A DNA stretch of 64,000 nucleotides. Source: Maratus speciosus. Taxonomy: Eukaryota > Arthropoda > Arachnida > Araneae > Salticidae. Shown here piece after piece: positions 22,273-34,370 of this stretch; position 1 is the stretch's first letter, and every line of letters begins with the position of its first letter. The notes under the pieces were generated by a model. That model did no database searches. It was not told the DNA's origin and saw nothing but the letters and a program-made list of their open reading frames with translations. Position numbers and translations under genes: made by a program. The DNA is taken from positions 593,785,581-593,849,580 of the forward strand of contig OZ010789.1 in the NCBI GenBank assembly GCA_963932465.1, in the 5' to 3' direction.

Positions 22273-24576
22273 TATTATCTACATAAAAGTGTCATTTTTT
22301 TGTTTCCAAAAGTAATAATAACTAATTATCAAGAATCACTTTCTGAGATTTTTTTTTTGTATACATTACTAACTGTTTAGGAACCCAGTGCCTTTAAATT
22401 CTTTGAGACCATTCGATTGATTGATGGGTGGAATAGAATCTAACTTCCCTTTAAATTTTAGCAGTACATTTATTAAGTACTGTACTTCAATAAATGAATC
22501 ATATTTATAACTTTCGACAAATCCTTTACCAATAAAAATGCAAGTAATCAAACAAATTTCGTTCTTCCAAGAATTGGCTTCTAATTTCTGTTCTGGTGGA
22601 ATAAAAATGACGTCTTTTACGGAACCTTATACAAAAAGGAGATCAGTTTTTTTTTTTAATTTATTTAATTTATAAGTAATTTATAAATATAAAAATAATT
22701 GACAATTAATAATAATAACATTTCAAATAAATTCTTACAATATTCTCGCCGAAACATTAACTTTACATAAAACTTTTCACATGTGCTCTTCTAACGTCCT
22801 TGTGAAAAGTTTGAATCGATATGAAATGGAAATAGTTGAAAATCGCCGTTATATTTCCTTGAATTTAGTGTTTTGTATAATAGGGCGAAAATGAAATTTT
22901 GTTGTTATTTTATCTTCGTAGTAAAAAAAAAAAAAAAAAAAGGCCAGAATTGAATAATTTCTTTATGCCACTTTGTCGGCACATGATTTTTGGCTTTGTA
23001 AGATAAATTGATCCTGAATCTTATAATGTTTTTATTTCCCCAATTTTTCTTAGAAGGTGAAATTTAATAAATATATTGTTTTCATCATATATTCAAATAA
23101 AAAATATTTATTCATATCAAATTTAATGACATAATGACGTCGATAAAAATGTGATAATCCGTATTATTTTATTTTACCCTTTCCTATCAAGAACATGATA
23201 TAAAGAACTGACATCATTTGATGAATGTATTCAAAATTATTTCAAGTAAATGAAGCAAAGTAAATGCTCATAAAAAATGTATTTTTCTCGCAAAACCATT
23301 TTGCTTTTATGGTGCCTTTATTAAATGATTTAATCCTTAACTAAAAGAAATATCTTCTTGCAAAATTGTGTTTCCTCTTTAGATACATTTTTATAAATAG
23401 AGAGAAATAATCCTCTACAGGAATGCTATGAAATATAAACTGTTTTTATTTAACTTCCTTGGTTCAATATTAAACTGTACGAAAATCTGTGATTGAGTGG
23501 TTTTTTTTACGTTAATGTCCCAGTGGACAGAACATTTTTGAAGCTAGAATATATGAAAATATTTTTTTTATTTCTTAAAATTTTATTTAAACGATACAAT
23601 CACGGTATCGTTCATGTCACCTATTCAATAAAAAATAATTCTCTATTTCAAATCTATAGTGAAAATGACGTAAAAAATATCCCTATCGTTTTCTCTTCTT
23701 TCCTTTTTATCCGGAACAATGGAGTAATTTAGTTGCCATCATTACGGAAATGTTATTAAATATTATGAAACAAACAATGTATATCTCGGAAGCAAATTCA
23801 ATAAAATGACACCTTCGGATTCATGCCGGTAACGCATGTTAATTTTGTTACACTGCGTTCCATATTTTAGGAGTAGTAGTTGTGATATAGACTGACATTA
23901 ATATAATAAATTATAAAACCAAATTCAACGTGTCATGGATATAATATTCTTTTCCAATATATATTTTCGCAGCCGTTAACTATAGTAATTGTTAATTTTC
24001 AAGGGTTTTAAAATCCTTTTGCGTTCAGCATTCCCAGTCTCAGGCAGATTTTTTCTATGTGGATGCATTTTTCACCCTTTTTGCCTCTGCGTACTGGAAA
24101 AATTAACATTCAGCATTCCATGTACAAATACTGATATTCACAGATTGTCGCCTATGAAATCGTCTATGAACAGGACTTATTCTTTGTGTATAATTATTGA
24201 AAACACCGACCTCACATGTGTCCTGCTGAAATAATGAATTCTGTAGTTATAGTTATTAAAATAACTGAAATAGAGAATAAAAAACTATGGCATTATATTT
24301 ACACAACATTTGAAATATTTGCTACTTTCCATCAGATATAGAAAAATGATAGTTTTTCCAAAAAATCAAAACTTTACGGACCATGCATTTATATAAAGAC
24401 CCAATCGTCTTGCACTGCAGGAAGGGAAAAATTAGTGAACATGGTGCATACTGTTGCAATAGTTATAAACAAATTTCAGATTTATAAATCAAAATAAGCG
24501 TTTCATTTAAATATGTCGTTCTTCGTTTTCAAGAGGATGCTGGTAGTAGTTTTGGAATTCAGAAATATTCGTACAA

Positions 24577-24582
<6 letters not shown>

Positions 24583-24622
<40 letters not shown>
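24583..24622. repeat. A40 homopolymer
   Basis: About 40 consecutive A. It could be the tail of a retroposed sequence reading rightwards, but nothing recognisable precedes it. Confidence 0.95.
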
Positions 24623-24626
<4 letters not shown>

Positions 24627-24955
24627 ATTTTTTTTAATGTTTAGGATAATGAGAGATAGGAGAGAAATAAAAATTTTGTACATGGCACGAAATATTTTGT
24701 ACTTAATAAAAAAGACATTTTAAAATATAGTTGAATATATGAAGCTTTTCATCCGTATTAGTATCCATGTTTTATAAAAATTAAAATGATTTGTCTCTAT
24801 CAATCAGTTTTTACGGTCACGTGGTTCGCAACAATACCTTGTATAACCACCTGGTGCACATCGGCTGCCGTTATGTAGTTACTTCAATCCCAGAGTGACT
24901 TTATTATCTGATAACTTTACTCATCTAACATAGAATACAATATCGATTTTTCGTG

Positions 24956-24992
24956 GCACACACACACACACACATATATATGTGTGTGTGTT
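24956..24992. repeat. CA-TA-TG palindromic microsatellite
   Basis: CA repeats run into TATATA and then TG repeats, forming a self-complementary dinucleotide tract. Confidence 0.95.
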
Positions 24993-25437
24993 TACCTACT
25001 GTACACCACCTTATAAGGAAACCTTCAATAAAAAGTGTTCTGGGGATGGTGATACCAATAGTACAAATGATCGAAACCTTTTCCATGACACCTGGTAACC
25101 ATGATTTAATATTCAACCCTTACCCTGAATGTGCGTCTAGATGAAGCAACAAAAACTTCATTTTTGTTTTCGTTTTAATAAAAAGTTATAGGAAAGAAAG
25201 AAAACCATGATAATAAAAGAACTGACACTTACACCGTAAAAAGTTATATATACACTTGATAAAATATCATTAGTATATTACACGGTGTACAAAACTGTTG
25301 TAAAGTCAAAAATAAACTTATACAAACATTAAAATAAAGTTAAAATATCTACGTTTCAGTCATCCTTCTATGACCTTGCTATGTATATGGGCGCAATTGA
25401 CGCGTTGAGGCACAAACACCACGTGGCGAGACTTTAA

Positions 25438-25588
25438 GAGGCCACACTAGTCAGTCAAAAAGACCCGGATGATAATGTTAATCATATGGGGAAGTTATTT
25501 TCAAATATCTTGTTTGGATTTTAATATTTTTACATGATGTTTTTTGCATAGGATAGCTGAGGACAGTCTACATCCGAGCTAGTTTTTA
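25438..25588 (+). repeat. Left long inverted repeat of composite element
   Basis: Shares blocks such as AAAGACCCGGATGATAATGT and GTCTACATCCG with the complement of 30128-30307. About 85-90 percent similar by eye. Confidence 0.85.
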
Positions 25589-25708
25589 CGTTTTTGATCT
25601 TGGTTATAGATTTTTTTATATTAGAATAGTTTCAATTTCAGAACCGGTTCAAAAACGATTCCGACGGTATTTTTTTTTTTTTTTTATCTGAAACCAAAAT
25701 AAAAAAAG

Positions 25709-25733
25709 TCCTTCCGGCCAGTGCCGGGAGGAA
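25709..25733 (-). repeat. GC-rich hairpin at the left of the satellite core (copy 1)
   Basis: TCCTTCCGGC and GCCGGGAGGA pair around a CAGT loop. On the minus strand the stem is followed by a T-run. The same hairpin stands at the left edge of the second core (36922). Confidence 0.8.
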
Positions 25734-25958
25734 GAGGTAGCTTTCATATTCCTCATTTTTTAAAAGCAAGCTTATATTATTTAAACACACGAAGCTCAGT
25801 TTAGTGGAAACCGATTATACGACATTCAGTATTATTTTTTATCAATACTAAATTATTATGAATGAGAATTTCACGAAATAAGTCAGCTTTATCCAAGCTG
25901 CTTTTATTTAAAGTAACTTATATTTGGTTGCCAAATTCGGCGATATCTTGAAGTTACT

Positions 25959-27375
25959 GCCATTTTAAGACAACATGGTGGATGAGGTTAACTAGTGAAC
26001 TTTGTCGAGACATTAGTAATTCCTGTGCACAAGCATTGGAATTAATAAATGCGTTTTTGTTTGAAATCGGAAGCAATCGGCAAAAAATCAGATTTTTCAA
26101 AATGTCACCCACATTAGAAATTGAAACGGCTATATCTGAGCCATTGTTTAAGATAAAGACAAAACAAAAAATGCTCCGGAATCCTTATATCATGGTCAAA
26201 TACATAAGAAAGAAACCTTTTTCCATTTCTATTTTTTTGCATCTCAACTTAAATATAATTTTTAATTCAATTTAATGCCTCCATTTTGAAACAAGATGGC
26301 TGATGAAGCAGGCCAGCGAACTTGGTCGAGACATTACGATGTACTATCCACATGCCTTCTTACATCGAAATAGGTTTATGAATACGCGTGTTATCACGTG
26401 ACAAAGATCGGATGGTTTCAAAATGTCAGCCATGCTAGAAATTCAAAGTGCTATAATTCAACCATTTTTAAAGATATATGCGAAACAAAAACTGCTACTG
26501 AATCTTTGTATCAAGGTCAAACACATACAAAAATATCTTTATCATTTTTCAATTTTTTGGTACCTAATTTTAAATTTTAAATTAAAAAAAATTAAATGGC
26601 CGCCATTTTTATACAAGATGGCGGATGAAGCTGACCAACGAACTCGGTCGAGACATTGGTAGCATTATGTATACACCTAGGTACATCCAAATCGGTTCAT
26701 AAATACGCCTGTTATCGCGTGACCAAAATCAGGTCGTTTCAAAATGTTAGCCTCGCTAGAAATTCAAAGTGCTATAACTCAGCCATTGTTTAAGATATAG
26801 ACGAAACAAAAACTGCTCCGGAATATTTTTATCAAGGTCAAACACATAAGAAAAAATATTTTTCAATTTTCAATTTTTTGGTACCACATTTTAAATTAAT
26901 TTTTTTTTTTAATTTAAATGGACGTCATTTTGAAACACGATGGCGGATGAAGCTGGCCAACGAACACGGTCAAGATATTAGTACGCATTATGTATACAGC
27001 AAGGTACATACCAATCGATTCATAAATACGCCTGTTATCGCGTGACAAAAATCAGGTCGTTTCAAATTGTAAGCCAAGCTAGGAATTCAAAGTGCTATAA
27101 CTCAGCCATTTTTTTAAGATATAGACGAAACAAAAACTGCTCCCGATCTTTTTATCAAGGTCAAACACATAAGAAAAGAATATTTTTCAATTTTCAATAT
27201 TTTGGTACCTTTTTTCAAATTTTATTTTTTTTAATTTAAATGTCCGCCACTTTTAAACAAGATGGCGGATGAAGCTGGCCAACGAACTCGGTCGAGGCAT
27301 TGGTATGCACTATGTATACACGAAGTTACAGCCAAATCGGTTCATAAATACGAGAGTTACAGTGTGACAAAGATC

Positions 27376-27377
<2 letters not shown>
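25959..27377 (+). repeat. Tandem satellite, about 321-bp unit, five units (copy 1)
   Basis: Unit starts (GCCGCCATTTTGAAACAAGATGG-like) at 25959, 26277, 26598, 26920 and 27242, spacing 318-322 bp. Each unit holds GGTTCATAAATACG, CGTGACAAA, TATAACTCAGCCATT and AAGGTCAAACACATAA blocks. The Met-led frames inside (for example 26423, 27042) are repeat by-products. Confidence 0.93.

Positions 27378-27431
<54 letters not shown>
27378..27431. repeat. TA microsatellite
   Basis: About 54 bp of alternating TA; the neighbouring TA-specific element is inserted just beyond it, and TA repeats resume at 29962. Confidence 0.97.
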
Positions 27432-27439
<8 letters not shown>

Positions 27440-27456
27440 ATGGGCTCGAAGGTATA

Positions 27457-29958
27457 CAGGGTGATTCATAAATATGGAAACAATAGGCTATTTCCTTAAA
27501 TATTGACCCTAGACCCATACTTCCAATTGCAAAGTTTCATAAAAAAAGGTGCAAAGTTAAATGACATAAGTTTCAACTCCATAGGGTATCCATTTGAAAA
27601 AATACGAAAATTAAATTTTTATACGGCCACCGTAGTGTAAAAATTCCAATCACGAAAACTTTCCTTATCCATTCCTGAACTAAGCACAAAAAATTGCATC
27701 GTCATATCTGAAAAACTCGCAGAGTTATTGCCGTTTAAATAATTCACCAGACTTTAAGGGATTAGACACAAATTGAAATGCGTGCAATCGAAAAAACAAT
27801 CTTAGTTTAAGAGTTCTAGGAAACATGTAAAAAATATATTTGTTGAGCTAGAATTTTGATTTTTTTCCCTTTTTTGTGATGGTTAACCGTATAATTTGCA
27901 AACAAATTCACATCCTAATATTTCGCATAAAGTTTTTTTTTTTTTTTTTTTTTTTTTAAATGTTTAGTATTTTTTTAAGCGGATTTAATTTAAAATCTTT
28001 ATAACTCGAAACATTATTCATCGGATTTCAAATTTTTTTCATTTAATTAAAGAGGAAAGTATAATTTTAGTTTTGTTTCAGGAATTTTTTTAATTTTAAT
28101 TTTTAAAATACTAAAAATATTTGTTTAAAAAATTATGTAACTAATTAAAAAAAAAATCATATTTTCAAAAGTAATTTTTTTTCAATTTGCCGAAACAAAA
28201 TTAATGTAAAATAATCAAAAAAGACATGTTCCAAGTTTGCACCTTTTTAATTTACGATTAAAAAACATCATGCAGAAAAACGCATTTAAAGTTTTAAACA
28301 TTGATTGGCTCCTAATAAAATGTATAAATGCATTTTTAAAAATTACACGTGAAAAAGTAACTTCTTTCAGTTGCTTAAACTTCCGATTCAGTTTAACTTT
28401 CGCCGTTTCCACCACCTTTTTGTTCTACTCAAATGTCCATAAATAAATGTTAAATGTATAATTTGAAACAATGCTTTTTCTAACATGCCGATTAAGTGTT
28501 TTTCATAATTTTTGCCCTTACAAATTGAGGCTTTTTATCGCCCCGGCGAGGCCGATAAAAAAGTCTACATATTGGGGCCGGGCCAGACCCGGGATTGGCG
28601 ACTTTTTTCTGAAGACTCAGCCAGGCCGGGCCTAACGTATTTTTTCATACCGAACCGGATGATGGTGTGATTTGTGACGGCCAATTATCTATACGAGGGA
28701 TGTGGGCCCGAAGGCGGGGAGTGCCTTCCGTGGGGGTCTTTCTAAGGGAACCTCACCCGTATTTACGCAAGGATATCCAAGGTTCGAAGAAAACCACTGA
28801 AAACTCCGAACATTTGGGCCGAAATTCGCGATTGGGTTCGAACACAGCATGAGAGCAGTCTAAAATATTTTACAACAAATGCATATATTTTTAAATGGCC
28901 ATTATTTTACAATAAAATTTTAAAATTCATATTTTTAAATGATAGTAGATTTTAATGCAAAAAAAATCAAAATACAGTAAAACTAGTGAAAAAAATCTGC
29001 CTCTGACGGAATCCTTTCTTAAACGGAAAAATCTAATGATCTATGAAAAATGAATACCTGAGAAAAAATAGACTAAATTTTTAACTCCTAAGAAGGGAAC
29101 TTGTCTATAACTTTTTTTTTCTTTCCTATGTGATTCCATCTTAAAAGATTTTACTTTATAGCATTTTTCATTGTCTCCAACACATGGAATATGGATTAAC
29201 GATATTAAAGGGGAAGTGAATCATTTACATATAAATAGAGATTCATTAATAAAACAAATAATCACAGCTTTTGGTGCGTTTTTAAAGATAATAATTATAA
29301 ACATGAAAAAAGAAAAGATGTAATAAGTATTTTTGGTCAGAACTCCTCCATACGAAACAACTTTTAACCATATCGATGTAAAAAACTATGTAGAAATTCA
29401 GCCAGGTCATGCCAGGCTACGATTTGAACTTTTTTCCAGGCAGGGGATTTGAACTTTTTTTCCTGTGGGTCGGTTCGTGACCGGACCTAGATACTTCGAA
29501 CCGTGCAGACCTCTAGTGCAGACCACTAGCATACTGCCTATTTTATGACCAAAGGAGATGTACCGTTTTATATCGACTTTTAATAATGTACAATTTGTGG
29601 TTGATCCCTATCTTGCATTGAGAATGAGTCAAAAACTCGTCACTCAGAGGCATGGGTAAATGGTGTAAGTCAAGAATTTGTGATTTTTATATCTCTGCGA
29701 ATTTTAAATATATCGAGATGATTTTTTTTTTTGTTTAATTGAGGAATAGATAAGGAAAAATTTCCTAATTGGGAATTTTACTCTATGGGGGGTGTATAAA
29801 AATTTAATTAATGTATTTTCTCATATAGAACCCTCATGGAGTTGAAACTTATCTCATCAAATTTTGCACCTTTTTTTATGAAACTTTGCAATTGGAAGTA
29901 TGTTCCTCGGGGCAATATTTAAGAAGATAGCCTATTGTTTCGATATTTATGAATCACC

Positions 29959-29961
<3 letters not shown>
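27457..29961. mobile_element. 2.5-kb TA-flanked TIR element (Tc1/mariner-type, non-autonomous)
   Basis: Begins CAGGGTGATTCATAAATAT and ends with the complement, ATATTTATGAATCACCCTG, with TA outside both ends. The inverted repeats extend at least 130 bp (27457-27587 against 29831-29961) and are about 85-90 percent alike. CAGGGTG ends with a TA duplication are typical of Tc1/mariner/IS630-type elements. No transposase frame is visible. The middle (about 28500-28860 and 29395-29520) is markedly more GC-rich, with GGCCGGGCC and CAGCCAGG blocks, and may be a further nested insertion that I cannot classify. T-runs lie near 27931. Confidence 0.85.
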
Positions 29962-29994
<33 letters not shown>

Positions 29995-30127
29995 ACTTTT
30001 GAACGGAGGGTGGTTTCGGGATCTGGGGCTCATGATCGATGAAAATATACTAAAATTTTTTTAAATCGCTTTTCTCCGATCAGCTGCAATAGCTAGATTT
30101 TTGTAATGAAAGATACCTATAATTAAA

Positions 30128-30163
30128 ACTTGCCCGGATGTAGACCGTCCTCAGCAATCCTGT

Positions 30164-30211
<48 letters not shown>

Positions 30212-30307
30212 TCGAAAATATTAAAATTTAAGCCAGATATTTGAAAATAGCTTCGCCATAGGATTAACATTATCATCCGGGTCTTTTTGAATGACTAGTG
30301 TAGGCTC
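30128..30307 (-). repeat. Right long inverted repeat of composite element
   Basis: Complement of the left repeat, expanded by an A42 tract at 30166-30207. Confidence 0.85.
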
Positions 30308-30311
30308 TTAA

Positions 30312-31388
30312 GCTAGACGTTTCATGATTAATAAAGAAAAAAATCTTCTTTGAAAATTTTCGGTATCATATCGAAATTTTTTAATTAAAACAAAACTCCT
30401 TTTCTATTTCTACTTTTTTTCATGTATTTCATGTATTTGACAGAGCTACCAGTTTTTTTTTTCTTTCTTTTTCCAAAAAATTCGATTTCATGCAAGAAAT
30501 TTTCCACATGTAAGGAAATCACTTACTACCATTAAAACAAAAATATATATGCTAAAAATCCTTGCCGGCTCAGCCTACAGGCACAGAGGTAGATTTCGAA
30601 GTTAAGTAATAATTTCACCAACAAAAATTAAATAGAGGTTACAGATAAAGCATGGTACAGTTGTTTTATGCTGTGGTAAAGAAGTATCCAATTTGTTTTT
30701 ACAGTTTTCTTAAATATGATAATTTAATTTATAATACACATTTTCTATTTTAAATTGGAATTAGATCATAAAAGGAAACTATGTTTATCTAAATGAGTAT
30801 TTATGTTTCCATATATGTATTCTAATACATAGAAAATGTTAACTTTTTTGTGAAAGTGTAAACAAAGTGAGTAAAAGCGGCGGAGGCAACACAATATTAG
30901 GCTCAGAGTCTCTTTTCGACTTAACCAGGCCTTCTTAAATCGAATTATTAAAAATAAATGCACGATTTTATCTGTTTATAAGTCTAATATTTTTATCAAT
31001 TTACACTTTATGAAAAATTAAGTTATATGAAATAAATGTTTTTGTTAGAAATGTTAGAAATTTCTTCTAAATACACTTTTAATCCGTGAACTCCAGACTA
31101 ATTCGAATTCGCACCAATCAAAATTTAAAATGTCGGTATTATTTAAATCATGGATTTTGAATTTTTAATTAACAAAATAAGATTTTTGACAAAAACGAAT
31201 ATCGAATTTCGATTCATTATTAAATTTCGTTTAGGAATCATGTGTTATATTTCGTTATCACTATATTGCTAACAAAAGTATATACAGTTGAATTTATGGA
31301 ATCTCAAATCGCAATATTGTGGAGTTTACGGGTTAATATTCTCTAGCGAATTCCGAAAATTTTAAACTATGTTTTCACCGACAATTGT
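30312..31388. other. Non-coding stretch with a core-edge relic
   Basis: No gene recognised. At about 30556-30600 a CCTTGCCGGCTC...GAGGTAGATTTC segment resembles the left edge of the satellite core (25705-25745 and 36918-36955), probably a third, badly decayed fragment. The 65-codon minus frame at 30766-30963 has no known motif. Confidence 0.55.
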
Positions 31389-31392
31389 TTAA

Positions 31393-31678
31393 CCATTAAC
31401 TGCTGTTAGCATTCTCACGAACCAATTCTTTTAAAATTGTCATGGATTAATTTGAAAGTTTCATGTTAACTATAAATATTTTGAAATTTTGTTTCATTTG
31501 GAGCACTAGTACTAATGATAGACTTCTGAATAAGTGATTTTAAATTATAATAGTCATGTACTCAAAATTTAGTTCAGAAACAGCATCTTATGAGTTAAGC
31601 ATTTTATTATCTTTCATCAAGTGGCTCGGAGACCGTAAACAGTAGCTATGCGACAATTTCTGTCACAGCAGTTAAGGG
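31393..31678. mobile_element. TTAA-flanked piggyBac-type MITE (286 bp)
   Basis: Ends CCATTAACTGCTGT and ACAGCAGTTAAGGG, complementary over about 14 bp with one mismatch, with TTAA outside both (31389-31392 and 31679-31682). No coding capacity. Confidence 0.82.
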
Positions 31679-31682
31679 TTAA

Positions 31683-33770
31683 ATGAACATTTTCAGATAA
31701 ATTGGCATGTATAAAACGCATTGTCACATTCAAGGCTTTGGACGTTTTATCTAGGTTTTAACTGCCGTAAATACGATAATCGCATATTGTGGAATTATAC
31801 TGGAAGTATTGATTCCATTTCTACAAAATAAGTTAGTTTTGAACTTAAGGCACAGTATTCAATAATATTCTGCGTAATAATAAATATATTTATTTAATAA
31901 AAGGTCAAATATACTCAAATCGACAAAACTATGGGGAATAGCGTCCCATTTAGGCATAATTACTTTACCCGTGATCTCGTGATTTTTCTTAAACCAGTTG
32001 ATTTTTCAAATGTTTGCGGAAATAGTTTATATAACAATATTGATCTTGAAAATATTTCCGGTTCTGCTTACGAAATATATAGATATGTTTATTAAAAGTA
32101 TGCTGTCATAATTTTTAGCATATATATATATATATATTAATTTATTTTAAAATGCAGAAACCAATTTTCCAAATTCGGGACATAGGTAGATCGTTTTACC
32201 GCTTGCGATTCAAGGAGGTGGAATGTTTCGTTAAAATCATTAGAGACGTTTTCGTAGTCGCCCAGGCACCCAAATTAGATGCTCGATTCATATATGTCAT
32301 TTTACCTACATAGGATATTCAAAAATAAAAGTTTTACCTGGAGACATTTTTTGTTCTTAAGAAATTGCGCATATTCTTTAAAATAAATATTTTAAGCCGT
32401 TCCATAGTGAGTTATTTACCGATTCTAGATGGCCAAAAGTCGATTTTTATAAGTTTATCCTAGCGTAATTTATTTTGTGTTTATTATTCAATAGTTAGGA
32501 CGTTGTATGCTGCTATTGGTTTTGATATAAATATAGTTGTATGGCCGATAGACTAGCGCAAAATTTGTGCTTCTTAGTTGGGAATGAATCAATCAATTTG
32601 AGTATAGTTTTTTTATCTGTTATTTGATGCTGAATAAAATATACTGCTCGATTATGGACACTTCCGAACAAAATATGGACTTTATTTTATCGGATTTATG
32701 TGCATAAATTTTGCACATATCAGTTGTTATTTCATATTTCATGTCACAAGAAACACTGTATTTTTTACAATTTTTCAGTTTTAATATAGGTAAAGTTATA
32801 TGATAAAACACGATTAAGCTCATTTTTTGATATGATTAAATAGCTTAGATTATTACCGTTTCTTTCCAATTTAATTTGTCTGTCCTTAGGTTACCTCCCC
32901 GTTTTTAGAATTGTTTTTAGCTTATTAAGTCTAAATAAAAAAAAAAGAATTTTTAATTCAAGTACCATATTCCTTTTATCAAAGACAGCAGAATTTAAGT
33001 TAGTCACATAAATAAACTTTTGCACAATTATGCAACGGCAACAAGATTTAAAATTTAACGAAAATGTGAATTTGCTTTAAAATATATTGTTTATAGAGGA
33101 AAATTATAATGAAAAGCAAATGAAGTTTTGCAAGAGCGAAATTTTTAAATTTCTGAACAAATTTGGACAAAAAATTATTGCCAGTTGTATGTAGATATCT
33201 CAGGACAAAATGATTTCAAATATATTACTTGGCTGCAAATTTCGAGTGGTTACAAATTTGACCCAGAAAAATTCTCCAAATTCAGATTTGATACAATGCA
33301 AAACATAATATAGGCATTTTCTCATGATACTTTATGATTCCCATTCTGTACATAAGGTGCAGAGATAAATATAAATATACAACATAATATACAACGCAGC
33401 AATTTTCATTAAAGCTGTCGAATATTTTCCCCGTATCTTAAATTTCAGAAAAACAAATTTTAGGATTTGTTATAATAATACAAAAATAAATTTATTAATT
33501 TAGCTTCCATACCGTTAAGAAAGCATCTTTAAAATTATCAAAAAGAACATAAAATCATGCGTCAATCATATTATGAAACATTTTTCAACGCCTTCGAACT
33601 GCTATAATAAAACATTGCAGTTTAATAACGTGAAAAACGATACCTAAGTATTATTTTGTAAAACATATAACACGTTTGAAAACACATTTTGAACCACAGT
33701 TGAAAAAATAGCTCAGAATTTTCATCCCTTTATATGGACTATAGATTTATCATACAATTGACAATATGCT
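31683..33770. other. AT-rich non-coding stretch
   Basis: No gene, no RNA and no element recognised apart from short TA repeats near 32122. Confidence 0.6.
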
Positions 33771-33774
33771 AAAA

Positions 33775-34370
33775 TTTAAAACAGTTAGTGAACGCATAGC
33801 ATAGTTGAAAATTCCTCGTTAGCAATTTCCGTCAATAAATGGAATTTTACTTCAGATGTTTTGTGCTGCTCTGTATATGATTTATAGAATTTATACACAC
33901 TAAATAGTACGCAATTTTTACAATTTAAAAAGTGTTCCACAACTGAAAACGCACTTCCATCAATTATTGTTCCCACAGCGAAAAATATAACAGATTTATT
34001 TTTTGTGCCCCTGTATATGAAAGATGAATGGCACATCATATTCAATAGTAAGCATCTTACATAGCACCTCCGATGCATATATCAATTTAAATACTTTTGA
34101 AATGGCACAACATGAACACAATACATCAGAAACATTTTTTCTCCATAGAGCGTAATGTAACATAATTCTTTTTTGTGTCTCTGCAAATGATCGATAAATG
34201 CTATCCATACCTTATTCTATAGCAATCATCTTGTAGTGCATTTCATAGATGTGTATATAAATTAAAAAGTGTTTGAAATTATGAAACATCATTAAAAACC
34301 ACCGCAAACGATTTTCCCCCATAGACCGTATTGTAATGAAATACTTTTGAATGTCCCTGTAACTAAATTA
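33775..34370 (-). repeat. Diverged tandem repeat, about 170-bp unit, reverse-oriented copy of the 11-kb array
   Basis: CTGTATATGA/CTGTAAC-like unit marks stand at 33871, 34011, 34181 and 34357, preceded by CCATAGA(C/G)CGTA-type blocks. Their complements match the TACAGGG and GGTCTATGG blocks at 11.0-11.6 kb. Overlapping minus-strand frames at 33785-34208 are repeat by-products. Confidence 0.68.

Larger units (their letters stand above)
22273..25433. other. AT-rich non-coding stretch
   Basis: I see no gene. It holds an A-run near 22923-22942, a 40-base A-run at 24583 and a CA/TA/TG microsatellite at 24956. Short frames at 23493 and 23989 lack any recognisable motif. Confidence 0.65.
25438..30307. 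mobile_element. TTAA-bounded composite element carrying an internal satellite array
   Basis: The ends GAGGCCACACTAGTCA and TGACTAGTGTAGGCTC begin a long inverted repeat of about 150 bp (25438-25588 against 30128-30307), with TTAA outside both (25434-25437 and 30308-30311). Inside are a GC-rich hairpin (25709), five about 321-bp tandem units, a TA microsatellite and a nested 2.5-kb TA-flanked element. There is no transposase, so it is non-autonomous. The TTAA duplication suggests piggyBac-type mobilisation. The right repeat contains a 42-base A-run (30166-30207) absent from the left. Confidence 0.8.

Noticed and set aside
24583..24622. Poly(A) tail of a processed pseudogene
   Set aside because: The preceding sequence has no recognisable coding similarity and no target duplication was found around it.
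25982..26275. 97-codon plus-strand frame
   Set aside because: Entirely inside the first tandem satellite unit, so it is a repeat by-product.
25959..27377. CRISPR-like array because of regular spacing
   Set aside because: The whole 321-bp unit is repeated, not a short repeat with unique spacers, and the context is eukaryotic.
28667..28852. 61-codon frame in the GC-rich centre of the 2.5-kb element
   Set aside because: It has a peculiar Gly/Arg-rich composition but no known domain. It might be a remnant of a nested element, but the evidence is too thin to call a gene.
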